Position numbers and translations under genes: made by a program
Notes under the pieces: model-generated
Seen by the model: the letters and a program-made list of their open reading frames with translations, nothing else
Databases searched by the model: none
What the model was told of the DNA's origin: nothing
In this document: positions 1 to 10,295 of the stretch, piece by piece
How the letters are laid out: each line of letters begins with the position of its first letter
How positions within the stretch are numbered: position 1 is the first letter of the stretch
NCBI GenBank assembly: GCA_019635695.1
Contig: JAHBYZ010000010.1
Span: forward strand, 1-64,000
Direction: 5' to 3'
Source of the DNA: Rhizobiaceae bacterium
GTDB lineage: Bacteria > Pseudomonadota > Alphaproteobacteria > Rhizobiales > Rhizobiaceae
Length of the DNA stretch: 64,000 nt

Positions 1-206
1 CGCATAAGGGATTTCCCCGATACAGCAGCTGAGATTTCGAGGCATGGATCCCGGATAGGCATTCGGCGCTTCGCGCCGTCTGTCTTCCATGATGACGAAG
101 TGAAGGGGTGGCGTCCCGTCCTGTCCCGAAGGGAGAAGGTGGCACGTTCGCGAATCGCTTCCCGCCCCCCATAGGCAACGCCCCCACTGCCATCCATATT
201 CAGGCG
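1..206. other. Left-edge non-coding stretch
   Basis: No gene is supported here. An in-frame GTG at 108 would extend the M48 protease upstream, but the added residues look like translated intergenic DNA. Positions 42-95 hold a short GC-rich stem (cggcgc/gcgccg around 64-79) of the kind common in rhizobial intergenic repeats. No promoter is convincing. Confidence 0.4.
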
Positions 207-1346
207 ATGAACGCAGTCATTCCTCCGCTTTCCCTGCTCGAAGGCCGCCGCCACCGGTGGCTGAACACGGTCCACACCTGGCTGCTGGCCGGCGGCAGCC
301 TGTTGCTGCTGGCCGTCACGGCCTACGTCTTTGCCGGCTTCTTCGGGGTGATCGTTGCCATTGTCTTCGGCGCCTTCGCGGTCGCCGGCGTGCTGCGCAT
401 CAGCCCGCAGATGGTGCTTTCCATGTACAAGGCGCAGCCGGTCTCGCGCGCCGAGTTTCCGGCCGGCGTCGAGATGGTGGAGGAACTGGCGCGGCGTGCC
501 GGCCTGCCGGCGGCGCCGCGGTTGCACATCGTGCCGTCGAACATGCTCAACGCCTTTGCGGTCGGCGGCAAGGACAATTCGGCCATCGCCATCACCGACG
601 CTCTGGCGCGGCGGCTGTCGGCGCGCGAACTGGCCGGTGTGCTGGCGCACGAGATGAGCCACATCGCGCATGAGGATCTGAAGGTGATGGCCTTCGCCGA
701 CGTGGTGTCGCGCTACACGTCGATCATGTCCTCGATCGGCATCTTCACTTTGCTGCTCAACCTCGTCGGACTGGCCGGCGGCTATTCCGAGCCGGTGCCG
801 TGGCTGGGCGTCATCGTGCTGATCGTGGCGCCGACCATCGGCGGCCTGCTGCAGCTGGCGCTGTCGCGCACCCGCGAGTTCGACGCCGACCTCGGCGCGG
901 CCATGCTGACCGGCGACCCGGACGGGCTGGCCTCGGCGCTGCAGAAGCTGGAGCGCGAGCAGGGCCGCATGTGGGAGCAGATGATGCTGCCCGGCGGCCG
1001 CAACCCGCATCCCTCGGTTCTGCGCACCCATCCGCCGACCGCGCAGCGGGTGGCGCGGCTGATGCAGCTGAAGGGGAGCGTCGGCGCGGTCCTGCCGCCG
1101 GACGCGACGATCCTGCGGCCGGCTGCGCTTGACCGCCCGCCGCAACACCGGCGCTCGTCCATTCCGAGCATCGGTGGCCGCTCGGCAAGAACCGTGCGGG
1201 AGCTGGAAACAGTGGCCCGACATCTTGCCGATGCGCCGCGCGCGGGCGTGGCCGATCCCGGCGAGGAACCGGCCAGCGCGGTTCATATCCGTTTGCCGGA
1301 GGGCAAGCCGCGGATACGGGTCCGGCGCGGCGGGGTGTATTGGTAG
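207..1346 (+). CDS. M48-family membrane zinc metalloprotease (HtpX-like)
   Basis: Predicted membrane-bound zinc endopeptidase of 379 aa, likely in inner-membrane protein quality control. The N-terminal part has a pair of hydrophobic segments (about residues 25-70), followed by the catalytic zinc motif HEMSH at about residues 148-152. Two more hydrophobic segments come after it, then a conserved segment with the third zinc ligand (REFDAD, near residue 225), as in HtpX. The C-terminal 80 residues are basic and low in complexity, longer than in E. coli HtpX. The ATG at 207 was preferred over the in-frame GTG at 108 because the extra residues have no family-like content. It converges with the next gene across a perfect palindrome. 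HtpX proper or a related M48B peptidase cannot be separated here. Confidence 0.85.
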   Translation: MNAVIPPLSLLEGRRHRWLNTVHTWLLAGGSLLLLAVTAYVFAGFFGVIVAIVFGAFAVAGVLRISPQMVLSMYKAQPVSRAEFPAGVEMVEELARRAGLPAAPRLHIVPSNMLNAFAVGGKDNSAIAITDALARRLSARELAGVLAHEMSHIAHEDLKVMAFADVVSRYTSIMSSIGIFTLLLNLVGLAGGYSEPVPWLGVIVLIVAPTIGGLLQLALSRTREFDADLGAAMLTGDPDGLASALQKLEREQGRMWEQMMLPGGRNPHPSVLRTHPPTAQRVARLMQLKGSVGAVLPPDATILRPAALDRPPQHRRSSIPSIGGRSARTVRELETVARHLADAPRAGVADPGEEPASAVHIRLPEGKPRIRVRRGGVYW

Positions 1347-1372
1347 GCTTGGCGCGGTTTTTGATCGAAGAG

Positions 1373-1426
1373 GCCCCTCACCCATACCCTCTCCCCGCGT
1401 GCGGGGAGAGGGTATGGGTGAGGGGC
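1373..1426. repeat. Perfect 26-bp inverted repeat, palindrome family A
   Basis: Two perfectly complementary 26-nt arms (1373-1398 and 1401-1426) are separated by only two bases. The arms are rich in CCCTC/GAGGG. It lies between two convergent genes, so it can form a strong hairpin in either transcript and may end both. The arm sequence recurs with one or two changes between sitC and sitD (4372-4480), which marks it as a dispersed element and not a chance terminator. It resembles in kind the RIME/REP-like palindromes of rhizobia. Confidence 0.9.
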
Positions 1427-1454
1427 TTGCTACCGCCGACGATTACGCTTGGCC

Positions 1455-2423
1455 TCACCCCTCCTTGCGCCGGTACTCACCGCGCTCGAAGATCAGGATC
1501 GCCACCAGCGCCAGCATGAACGGGATGATGAGGTAGAACAGCCGGAACACGACGAGCGCGGCCAGCACGTCGACCTGGTCCATCTCCGGCAGGCCCGTGA
1601 TGAACACCAGTTCGAGCACGCCGAGGCCGCCCGGCGCATGCGATATCAGCGCCGCCGAGAACGAGGCGAGGAAGATGCCGAGCACGACGAGGTAGCCGGG
1701 ATTGCCGGCTTCCGGCAGCGCGAAATACACGATTGCCGCCGCCGCGCAGACCTCGATCGGGCCGATGATCAGCTGGCGGAACACGATCGGCAGGCGCGGA
1801 TAGTGAAGCTCGAAGGAGCGTATCTTCAGCGGCCGGAAGCCGAGCCACGAGCCGAGCACGTAGAGCCCGATCAGGGCGAGTATGGCGAAGCCGGCGCCGC
1901 GCGAGGCCTCGACCGGCAGCATGTCGGCGAAGCGCTCGGTGACCTGCGGTTCGATGACCAGCACCAGCCCCGCCAGCATCAGCGTGCCGATGGTGAAGGT
2001 GAAGGAGCAGAAGGCGATGAGCACGCCGATCTCCTGCGCCGAGAGGCCGCGCGAGGAATAGGCGCGGTAGCGCACCACCGCGCCGGAGAACACCGAGGCG
2101 CCGATATTGTGCGACAGCGCATAGGTGACGAAGGACGTCACCGTGACGAAGAACAGGCTGACCTTCCTGCCGAGATGGTCGAGCGCGATGCGGTCGTAGC
2201 CGGCAAGCGCGGCATAGGCGACGAGCGTCGAAAGCGCTGCCAGCAGCCAGTCCTGAGGCCGGATCGCGGCAAAGCTGGCCTTGAGCTCGCGGAAGGATAT
2301 GCCGCGCAGCTCGTGATAGAGCAGCCATATCGAGAAGGCTACCGCGGCGAGCCCCACCACGGGCCAGATCTTCTTTGCCAGCGTTGATGCCCCGCTGTTC
2401 GTGTTTGTTCCCCTCTCGCGCAT
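1455..2423 (-). CDS. YbhN/UPF0104-type integral membrane protein (MprF-like flippase domain)
   Basis: A 322-aa polytopic membrane protein with about eight hydrophobic segments, of the lysylphosphatidylglycerol synthase transmembrane family (COG0392). Supporting segments are the family-typical SHNIG region near residue 107 and the HAPGGLGVLE motif near residue 260. In MprF this domain flips aminoacylated lipid. Here there is no C-terminal synthetase domain, so the substrate is unknown; a role in membrane lipid or hopanoid transport is only inference. The ATG at 2423 was chosen; a TTG at 2447 would add eight residues. Confidence 0.75.
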   Translation of the reverse strand: MRERGTNTNSGASTLAKKIWPVVGLAAVAFSIWLLYHELRGISFRELKASFAAIRPQDWLLAALSTLVAYAALAGYDRIALDHLGRKVSLFFVTVTSFVTYALSHNIGASVFSGAVVRYRAYSSRGLSAQEIGVLIAFCSFTFTIGTLMLAGLVLVIEPQVTERFADMLPVEASRGAGFAILALIGLYVLGSWLGFRPLKIRSFELHYPRLPIVFRQLIIGPIEVCAAAAIVYFALPEAGNPGYLVVLGIFLASFSAALISHAPGGLGVLELVFITGLPEMDQVDVLAALVVFRLFYLIIPFMLALVAILIFERGEYRRKEG

Positions 2424-2480
2424 ATCGCGACTGGGCGGCGGGGGCAAACCCTACATTTGACGCAGGCCGTCAACCCAGCG

Positions 2481-3467
2481 TCATACGCTCTCCCAGCGGT
2501 CGCTCTCGCCAGCCCGGTAATAAGCATCCAGCACGCGCTGGTTCAGCACCGACTGCTCCAGCGTGAAGATGTCAGCCGGCTCGCCCGCCACGGCGCGGGC
2601 GAACGCCTCGGCCTGGTTGCGATACTGGCTGGCGCCGGGGAAGCGGTATGTCGTCGCTTCCGAATGGCCCTGGTTCCACACGGTGAAGGCCTGGTCGCCG
2701 AACACGCCGGCATTGAACGGCGCGGTGACCTCGATCCAGCCCTTGTCGCCGTGGAACACCATCGACTGGCGCGCCGCCATGCGGGTGGAAAGGTAGAAGG
2801 TGAGCTCAAACCCGCCGAAGTCGACCTTCATGGAGGAGTAGGAATCGGTGCCGAACTGGGCGTCGCGGTCGATCCGCGCCTGCACGCGCTGCGGTTCCTG
2901 ACCGGTGACGAAGCGGGTGGTCACCGTCGGGTAGACGCCAATGTCGGGGATGGCGCCGCCGCCGAGTTCCGGCTTGTTGCGCATGTTGGCGGGATCGACA
3001 TTGTGATAGGTGAAGGCGCCCTGCACGTGGCGCAGCTTGCCGACCGCGCCGCCCTGCACCAGCTCGCGGATCTTCAGCCATTGCGGGTGGTAGGTGACCA
3101 TGAAGGCCTCGGCGATCACCACGCGGTTGCGGTCACGCGCGGCGATGACCTGGCCGATGTCATCGGCCTTGAGCGCAAGCGGCTTCTCGACCAGCACATG
3201 CTTGCCGGCATTGGCGGCCTTGACCGCCCATTCGACGTGCTGCGAGGTCGGCAGCGGGATGTAGACCGCGTCGATGAGATCGGAGCCCAGCATCTCCTCG
3301 TAGGAGCCGAAGGCATAGGGCGCGCCGGTGGCGGCGGAGAGCGCCTGCGCCCTGGCGAGATCGCGGCTGGCGATGGCCGCCAGCGTGCCGTTGGCGGCCT
3401 GCTGCAGCGAGGGGATGACGAAATCCCGGCCGATCTTGGCAGTAGACAGGACGCCCCAGCGCAACAT
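2481..3467 (-). CDS. Gfo/Idh/MocA-family NAD(P)-dependent oxidoreductase
   Basis: Predicted cytoplasmic sugar or inositol-type dehydrogenase of 328 aa. The N-terminal Rossmann domain starts at once ([12 protein letters not shown]), with the family EKPLAL motif near residue 95 that contributes the catalytic lysine. The C-terminal beta-sheet domain carries the [12 protein letters not shown] segment near residue 170. The ATG at 3467 has GGGAGAAG upstream and fits the family start; an upstream in-frame start would add 18 residues. It stands alone, with its 3' end facing the preceding gene across a short gap. The substrate cannot be told from sequence. Confidence 0.85.
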   Translation of the reverse strand: MLRWGVLSTAKIGRDFVIPSLQQAANGTLAAIASRDLARAQALSAATGAPYAFGSYEEMLGSDLIDAVYIPLPTSQHVEWAVKAANAGKHVLVEKPLALKADDIGQVIAARDRNRVVIAEAFMVTYHPQWLKIRELVQGGAVGKLRHVQGAFTYHNVDPANMRNKPELGGGAIPDIGVYPTVTTRFVTGQEPQRVQARIDRDAQFGTDSYSSMKVDFGGFELTFYLSTRMAARQSMVFHGDKGWIEVTAPFNAGVFGDQAFTVWNQGHSEATTYRFPGASQYRNQAEAFARAVAGEPADIFTLEQSVLNQRVLDAYYRAGESDRWESV

Positions 3468-3532
3468 GCGATCTTCTCCCCGAGTGCTTGCGCGCAAGGC
3501 TGTAGCCGAGCGGCGCGGCAAGGGGAAGTAGC

Positions 3533-4366
3533 TCAGGCCCGCATGGCGGCGCGCCGGTCGCGGATCTGGCTCCAGGCGAAGGCGGCGATGAACTGGATGC
3601 TCATGGTGAGCACGATGGTGGGGGCGGGCGCGCTGTCGATGAAGAACGAGGCGTAGACGCCGACGAAGGCGGAGACGACGGCGATGGTGCCCGACAGCAC
3701 CAGCATCACGCCGAAGCGGCGCGTCAGCAGGTAGGCGATGGCGCCGGGCGCGATCAGCAGCGCGATGGCGAGCACGAGGCCGGTCGCCTGCAGCGCGCCT
3801 ACGACGGAGAGCGAGACCAGCGCGAGCAGCCCGTAATGCAGCAGCCGGACAGGCAGGCCGATGGCCGCCGCGTGCTGCGGGTCGAATGTATGGGCCATCA
3901 GATCGCGGCCGAAGACGCCGACGGCGGCGGCAACCAGCGCGGCGATGATCGCGCTGCGGGCGATGTCGGGCCAGGTCGAGCCGAGCACGTCGCCGAACAA
4001 TATGTGGTCGAGGTGGATGTCGGTGGTGATGGCGATGTAGAGCACGAAGCCGAGGGCGAACATGCCGGAGAACACGATGCCCATGACGGTGTCCTCCTTC
4101 ACGCGGCTGTTCTCCTTGATCCAGCCGGTGGCGATGGCGCAGAACATGCCGGCGGCAAACGCGCCGATGGCAAGCGGCAGCCCGAGCACGTAGGCAAGCA
4201 CGATGCCGGGCAGCACCGCGTGGCTGATGGCGTCGCCCATCAGCGACCAGCCCTTCAGCACGAGGAAGGGCGACAAAAGCCCCATCGGCAGCGCCGCCAG
4301 CACGGCGATCAGGAACGCCTGCTGCATGAACGGGAACAGGAACGGGAGGAGGAGGGTGTCGGTCAT
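3533..4366 (-). CDS. sitD: Manganese/iron ABC transporter permease SitD
   Basis: Second permease of a SitABCD-type importer, 277 aa, with eight or so hydrophobic segments and the ABC-3 family motif [17 protein letters not shown] near residues 39-55. It is the last gene of the minus-strand operon sitA-sitB-sitC-sitD and is separated from sitC by a 109-nt nested palindrome. The end of that palindrome (GAGGGG, about 10 nt from the ATG) appears to serve as its ribosome binding site. Paralogous to sitC. Sit systems of rhizobia import Mn(II), sometimes Fe(II); zinc is less likely because a separate znu locus is present at 19.5-22.4 kb. Confidence 0.85.
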   Translation of the reverse strand: MTDTLLLPFLFPFMQQAFLIAVLAALPMGLLSPFLVLKGWSLMGDAISHAVLPGIVLAYVLGLPLAIGAFAAGMFCAIATGWIKENSRVKEDTVMGIVFSGMFALGFVLYIAITTDIHLDHILFGDVLGSTWPDIARSAIIAALVAAAVGVFGRDLMAHTFDPQHAAAIGLPVRLLHYGLLALVSLSVVGALQATGLVLAIALLIAPGAIAYLLTRRFGVMLVLSGTIAVVSAFVGVYASFFIDSAPAPTIVLTMSIQFIAAFAWSQIRDRRAAMRA

Positions 4367-4371
4367 GTTGA

Positions 4372-4480
4372 GCTGCCCCTCACCCTTACCCTCTCCCCGT
4401 GAAGAACGGGGAGAGGGAGGCGTCCACGTTGAGGTCCCCCTCTCCCCGCCTGCGGGGAGAGGGTAAGGGTGAGGGGCAGC
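4372..4480. repeat. Nested palindrome of family A inside the sit operon
   Basis: Outer arms of 28 nt (4372-4399 and 4453-4480) are perfectly complementary. The interior (about 4407-4448) holds another pair of CGGGGAGAG/CTCTCCCCG arms, so the DNA or RNA can fold either as one long hairpin or as two side-by-side hairpins. The outer arms are nearly the same as those at 1373-1426. It separates sitC from sitD, genes that are normally contiguous, and its downstream edge supplies a purine-rich stretch before the sitD start. Confidence 0.9.
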
Positions 4481-4493
4481 GCCAAAGCCGCAA

Positions 4494-5339
4494 TCACGCC
4501 GCCGCCCTCGCCTTGCGCCGCGCGGCGATGTAGCCGTGCTTGGGCGCGAGGAAGAAGGCGGTCAGGAACACCAGCGTCTGCAGCACGACGATGACGCCGC
4601 CGGTGGCGCCGTCGAGGAAATAGCTGATGTAGGCGCCGAAGAAGCTGGTCAGCGCGCCGATCAGGATCGACAGGATCACCAGCCGGCCGAAGCGGTCGGT
4701 GAGCAGGAAGGCGGTGGCGCCCGGCGTCACCACCATGGCGATCACGAGGAAGGCGCCGACGGTCTGGAGCGCGGCGACGGTGGATGCCGCCAGCAGCGCG
4801 AAGAACACGACGCGCAGCAGCGCCGGGTTGATGCCGACCGAGCGCGCATGCGTCTCGTCGAAGAAGGCGACCATGAAATCCTTCCACTTGGCCGCCATGA
4901 CGACGAAGGTGACGCCCGCGATGATGACGAGCTGCAGCGTGTCGGCCGGCGTGATGGCGAGGATGTTGCCGAGCACGATGGTCTGGATGTTCACCGCGGT
5001 CGGGTTGAGCGAGACCGTGAACAGGCCGAGCGCGAAGAAGGACGAGAAGATCAGCCCGATGATGGCGTCCTCGCGCAGCTTGGTCTGCAAATTGAGGAAC
5101 AGCATGGCGGCGGCCGCCAGCCCGCCGGAAATGAAGGCGCCGAGCGCAAACGGCAGGCCGAGCATGTAGGCGCCGGCGACGCCGGGCACGATGGCGTGGC
5201 TGAGCGCGTCGCCGATCAGCGACCAGCCCTTGAGCATCAGGTAGGCCGACAGGAACGCGCACACCGCGCCGACCAGCGCCGACACCCACATGGCGTTGAC
5301 CATGTAGGAATAGGTGAAGGGTTCGAGCAGCGTCGTCAC
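4494..5339 (-). CDS. sitC: Manganese/iron ABC transporter permease SitC
   Basis: First permease of the SitABCD importer, 281 aa, ABC-3 family with the [17 protein letters not shown] motif near residue 40 and repeated hydrophobic segments. The start is taken as the GTG at 5339, which overlaps the sitB stop by four bases (GTGA), typical of translational coupling; the frame stays open upstream but only as antisense of sitB. The C-terminus ends in a short basic tail (RRKARAAA). It is paralogous to sitD, and the two probably form a heterodimeric pore. Confidence 0.87.
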   Translation of the reverse strand: MTTLLEPFTYSYMVNAMWVSALVGAVCAFLSAYLMLKGWSLIGDALSHAIVPGVAGAYMLGLPFALGAFISGGLAAAAMLFLNLQTKLREDAIIGLIFSSFFALGLFTVSLNPTAVNIQTIVLGNILAITPADTLQLVIIAGVTFVVMAAKWKDFMVAFFDETHARSVGINPALLRVVFFALLAASTVAALQTVGAFLVIAMVVTPGATAFLLTDRFGRLVILSILIGALTSFFGAYISYFLDGATGGVIVVLQTLVFLTAFFLAPKHGYIAARRKARAAA

Positions 5340-6238
5340 TCGGGGTTGCCCTCGCCGCGCCCTTCCTTCTGCCGCTGTTCGTCGCCGTAGAAGACCAGCG
5401 GGTGTTCGTCGTCGGTGAGCACGGTCACGGCGCGGCTGTCGGCGTGGGCGTCCTCGTGCAGGTCGGCGCCGCCGAGCGTGAACTCGCGCAGCACGCCGCC
5501 GAACGCGGTCTGCAGGTTGGCCTGGGTGAACACCTCGGCCGTCGGCCCGGAGGCGAGCACGGTCTTGTCGGACAGGAGCACCGCGCGATCGCAAAAGCGC
5601 GGCACCGAGCCGAGATTATGGGTGGAGACCAGCATGATGCGACCTTCGGCGCGCAGCTCCGCCAGAAGTGCGATGATCGCTTCCTCGGTCTTGACGTCGA
5701 CGCCGGTGAAAGGCTCGTCGAGCAGGATGACGCGTCCCTCCTGCGCCAGCGCGCGGGCGAGAAAGACGCGCTTCTTCTGGCCGCCGGACAATTCGCCGAT
5801 CTGGCGCTTGCGGTAGTCCGACATGCCGACGCGGGCCAGCGCCTCGTCCACCTTCCTGCGGTCTTCGGCGGAAGGCATGCGCAGAAAACCCATGTGGCCG
5901 TAGCGGCCCATCATGGCGACGTCCTCGACCAGCACGGGAAAATCCCAGTCGACCTGCTCGGCCTGCGGCACGTAGGCGACGACGTTTCTCTTCAAGGCCT
6001 TGCCGGCCGGCTCGCCGAGGATGGTGACCTTGCCGCGCGAGATAGGAACAAAACCCATGATCGCCTTGAACAGGGTCGACTTGCCGGAGCCGTTGACGCC
6101 GACCAGCGCGGTGATCGTGCCCTGCGGCAGCGCGAAGGAAGCGTCGCGCAGCGCCGTGTTGCCGTTGCGATAGGTGACGGTGACGCCGTCGACGGTCAGC
6201 CCTTCAGCCGCCAGTTGCGGCTTCACTGCGACGTTCAT
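5336..6238 (-). CDS. sitB: Manganese/iron ABC transporter ATP-binding protein SitB
   Basis: ATPase subunit of the Sit importer, 300 aa. Walker [10 protein letters not shown] (near residue 47), signature LSGGQKKR (near 149) and Walker B VILLDEP (near 171) are all intact, followed by the H-loop STHN. A C-terminal tail of about 45 residues with several His, Asp and Glu follows the core ATPase and is longer than a minimal SitB. Its ATG overlaps the sitA stop by four bases (ATGA), and its own stop overlaps the sitC GTG, so sitA, sitB and sitC are tightly coupled. Confidence 0.9.
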   Translation of the reverse strand: MNVAVKPQLAAEGLTVDGVTVTYRNGNTALRDASFALPQGTITALVGVNGSGKSTLFKAIMGFVPISRGKVTILGEPAGKALKRNVVAYVPQAEQVDWDFPVLVEDVAMMGRYGHMGFLRMPSAEDRRKVDEALARVGMSDYRKRQIGELSGGQKKRVFLARALAQEGRVILLDEPFTGVDVKTEEAIIALLAELRAEGRIMLVSTHNLGSVPRFCDRAVLLSDKTVLASGPTAEVFTQANLQTAFGGVLREFTLGGADLHEDAHADSRAVTVLTDDEHPLVFYGDEQRQKEGRGEGNPE

Positions 6239-7143
6239 GCAGTCAACCCCGCGGCAATGGTCTCGGTGGTGACGCGCAGGAGGTCGAGATAGGTCGGCAC
6301 CGGCCCGCCAGCGTCGGACAGCGAGTCGACATAGAGAACGCCGCCATATTTTGCGCCCGTCTCCCGCGCGACCTGCTGCGCGGGGTCGGCGGACACCGTG
6401 CTCTCGGAGAAGACGACCGGGATCTTGTGCTCACGCACCGCGTCGATGACCTTGCGCACCTGCTGCGGCGTGCCCTGCGCGTCCGCGTTGATCGGCCACA
6501 GATACAGCTCGCGGAGGCCGAAATCGCGGGTGAGGTAACTGAACGCGCCCTCGCTGGTCACCAGCCAGCGCCGCTCGGCGGGAATCGCGTCCAGCCGCGC
6601 GCGGATCGGGCCGACGACGGCGTCGATCTGGGCCATGTAGGCCCCGGCGTTGGCGTCGTAGGTCGCCGCGTTGGCCGGGTCGGCGGCGGAAAACGCCCTG
6701 GCGATGTTGGCGACGTAGATCTTCACGTCGGTCGGCGACATCCAGGCGTGCGGGTTCGGCTTGCCGGTGTAGGGGCCCTCGGCGATGCCCATCGGCTCGA
6801 TGCCGTCGGTAACGACCGCGCTCTCGACGCCGCGCAGATTGCGGAAGAAACGCTCGAACCACTGCTCAAGGTTGAGCCCGTTCCACAGCACCAGCTTCGC
6901 GTCCTGGGCGCGCAGGATGTCGCCTGGCGTCGGCTGGTAGTTGTGGATCTCGGCGTTGGGCTTGGTGATCGATTCCACCGTCGCAGCATCCCCCGCGACG
7001 TTGCGCGCGATGTCGGCGATGACCGTGAAAGTGGTGACGACCTTGAGCTTGTCCTGCGCGCGAAGCGGGGCGGGGAGCAGGAATGTCGCGCCAAGAGCGG
7101 CGCCGGAGGCGAGGAAGGCGCGACGGGAGGCGGGGCGGATCAT
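6235..7143 (-). CDS. sitA: Manganese/iron ABC transporter substrate-binding protein SitA
   Basis: Periplasmic metal-binding lipoprotein-family (cluster A-I) receptor, 302 aa, first gene of sitABCD. The N-terminus has a twin-arginine type signal (SRRAFLASG, residues 6-14) ending near LRAQ. Likely metal ligands are His in IHNYQP (near residue 66), His in NPHAWM (near 130), Glu in TSEGAFSY (near 197) and Asp near the C-terminus, the set expected for Mn/Zn binding proteins. There is no His-rich loop, unlike ZnuA in this window, which favours Mn or Fe over Zn. A candidate promoter and TGCA-flanked dyad lie upstream. Confidence 0.88.
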   Translation of the reverse strand: MIRPASRRAFLASGAALGATFLLPAPLRAQDKLKVVTTFTVIADIARNVAGDAATVESITKPNAEIHNYQPTPGDILRAQDAKLVLWNGLNLEQWFERFFRNLRGVESAVVTDGIEPMGIAEGPYTGKPNPHAWMSPTDVKIYVANIARAFSAADPANAATYDANAGAYMAQIDAVVGPIRARLDAIPAERRWLVTSEGAFSYLTRDFGLRELYLWPINADAQGTPQQVRKVIDAVREHKIPVVFSESTVSADPAQQVARETGAKYGGVLYVDSLSDAGGPVPTYLDLLRVTTETIAAGLTA

Positions 7144-7196
7144 CGGGCTGCCTGGGCGGTTGTCGGGTGATCTTACCTAGAACGGTTCCAATTTCG

Positions 7197-7223
7197 AGTC
7201 AATGCAGTTGAGAAGCGTTTGCA
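7197..7223 (-). promoter_or_regulatory. Candidate sitA promoter with TGCA-N13-TGCA dyad
   Basis: Read on the minus strand, a TTGACT hexamer (7202-7197) is directly preceded by a sequence bounded by TGCA at both ends (7203-7206 and 7220-7223). A TAAGAT hexamer follows about 21 bases downstream. Rhizobial sit operons are controlled by Mur (Mn-Fur), whose sites contain TGCA-type half-sites, so this is a plausible operator. The inner bases are not symmetric, so the call is tentative. Confidence 0.35.
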
Positions 7224-7261
7224 AGAAAGAGATGTTCTGGGAGTGGTGTGCCTTGCCCAAT

Positions 7262-7278
7262 TTGGCCGATTCGGCTAA
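7262..7278. promoter_or_regulatory. Candidate autoregulatory operator of the Phd-Doc pair
   Basis: TTGGCCGATTCGGCTAA is a near-perfect dyad (TT.GCCGA/TCGGC.AA) ending 10 nt before the antitoxin start. Phd-type antitoxins repress their own operon by binding such dyads next to the start site; assignment here rests on position and symmetry. Confidence 0.45.
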
Positions 7279-7288
7279 TATTTCGCCT

Positions 7289-7525
7289 ATGAAGACCTTC
7301 TCCGCTTCCGACGCCAAGAACCGTTTCGGCCAACTGCTCGACATGGCGCAGGCCGGTCCGGTGCGCGTCCAGCGGCAGGGGCGCGACGTCGCCATCGTAC
7401 TCTCGCCGGAGGAATACCGTCGCATGGCGGAGGCGGCGCGCGGCAAGGTCAGCCCCGCCATCGAGCGCCTGCACGCCGAGAGCGCCAAGCGCTGGGCGAG
7501 CGTCTATGAAGCGCTGGCGAAATAG
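7289..7525 (+). CDS. Type II antitoxin, Phd/YefM family
   Basis: Small protein of 78 aa: the N-terminal half (KTFSASDAKNRFGQLLDMAQAGPVRVQRQGRDVAIVLS, shown in part by FSASDAKNRFG) is the DNA-binding Phd/YefM fold, and the C-terminal half is the toxin-neutralising helix. The ATG at 7289 fits the family start; the frame runs open upstream to 7202 but those residues are not family-like. The toxin gene follows after 11 nt. Together they form a Phd-Doc module between the sit operon and dnaK. Confidence 0.85.
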   Translation: MKTFSASDAKNRFGQLLDMAQAGPVRVQRQGRDVAIVLSPEEYRRMAEAARGKVSPAIERLHAESAKRWASVYEALAK

Positions 7526-7536
7526 CGGCGACGCGG

Positions 7537-7926
7537 TTGGAATACCTCACACTCGACGATGCGCTTTACATCCACGCCGAGCAGCTTCGGCTGTTCGGTG
7601 GCGCCACCGGTGTACGCGACCACGGGCTGATCGAATCGGCGTTGCTGCGTCCGCAGACCGGCTATTACGCCGACCTGATCGAGCAGGCGGCCGCGCTGTG
7701 GGAAAGTCTCGCGATGAACCACGGCTTCGTCGATGGCAATAAACGCGTCGCCTTCGCCTGCCTCGATATTTTCCTGGGACTGAACGGCGCGCGCCTTGAA
7801 GCCGAGCCGGCTGACGTGATCGCGTTCATCTACCGCCACCTCGAAGCCGGAACATTTCGCAAGCCGGTGCTGGAGCAATGGTTGCGCGCGCGGGTGGCGG
7901 CGGCCCCTCACAGATCCGGCGGGTAG
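7537..7926 (+). CDS. Type II toxin, Doc family (Fic fold)
   Basis: Death-on-curing type toxin, 129 aa. The Fic/Doc active-site motif HGFVDGNKR is intact at residues 62-70; Doc proteins with this motif phosphorylate EF-Tu and stop translation. The start is a TTG at 7537, giving MEYLTLDDALYIH, which matches the Doc N-terminus; no in-frame ATG fits. The weak start may help keep toxin below antitoxin. The last ten residues are rich in Ala, Arg and Gly and may be a local extension. Confidence 0.87.
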   Translation: MEYLTLDDALYIHAEQLRLFGGATGVRDHGLIESALLRPQTGYYADLIEQAAALWESLAMNHGFVDGNKRVAFACLDIFLGLNGARLEAEPADVIAFIYRHLEAGTFRKPVLEQWLRARVAAAPHRSGG

Positions 7927-7982
7927 CCGGGAACAGGCAGCCAACCCGCTGTGCCCAACCGGAAAATCGCGGGTCCGGAACG

Positions 7983-8012
7983 CTTGCGTGCCCAAAACCC
8001 CCTTCTTATATA
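7983..8012 (+). promoter_or_regulatory. RpoH (sigma-32) heat-shock promoter of dnaK
   Basis: CTTG at 7983-7986 and CTTATATA at 8005-8012 with 18 bases between fit the alphaproteobacterial sigma-32 consensus (CTTG, 17-18 bases, CYTATNT). The -10 ends about 108 nt before the dnaK start. Confidence 0.75.
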
Positions 8013-8120
8013 CGCCGCAGCGCTGCCCGGCATGGTTCGGTCGGCGAAATCTGAGTGAACAGGGGCTTCCGCCGGAACGCCTTATGGGTCCTGGAAGCCT
8101 GCTAAGCGGAGAGAATGAAC

Positions 8121-10037
<1,917 letters not shown>

Positions 10038-10056
10038 GGCGATCGGAAGAGATCAG

Positions 10057-10086
10057 AAAAGGCCCGGACCAGTCCGGGCCTTTTTT
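10057..10086 (+). terminator. Rho-independent terminator after dnaK
   Basis: GGCCCGGA (10061-10068) pairs with TCCGGGCC (10073-10080) across a four-base loop, flanked by AAAA before and six T after. It should lower dnaJ transcription relative to dnaK. Confidence 0.9.
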
Positions 10087-10295
10087 GTTTATTGCGGCAA
10101 GCCGTCTGGCCAACTTCCGGTGCGTTGCGCCCTTGCGCCGGTTTGTCACGAGGCCGCGGCCTGCTATTGACCGGGTACAACTTGGCGCGGGCATCTTGCG
10201 CGGGGGCGCGCGAATCGCCATGTGGGGCGCAGGCATCCAGCTGGCCCGGCGTCGAGCGGCTGCGCGGCCGGGCTGTCGTTTCGGAGACGGTATTC

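Noticed and set aside
108-206. A 33-residue N-terminal extension of the M48 protease from a GTG at 108
   Set aside because: The extra residues are polar, Pro/Gly-rich and precede the real membrane segment; the ATG at 207 fits the family better.
3487-3498. The palindrome CTTGCGCGCAAG between sitD and the oxidoreductase gene
   Set aside because: Twelve bases only, no T tract and no second copy nearby; expected by chance in GC-rich DNA.
10087-10295. A separate sigma-32 promoter for dnaJ (CTTG at about 10134)
   Set aside because: No CYTAT-type -10 lies 17-18 bases downstream; the nearest CTATTG is too far away.
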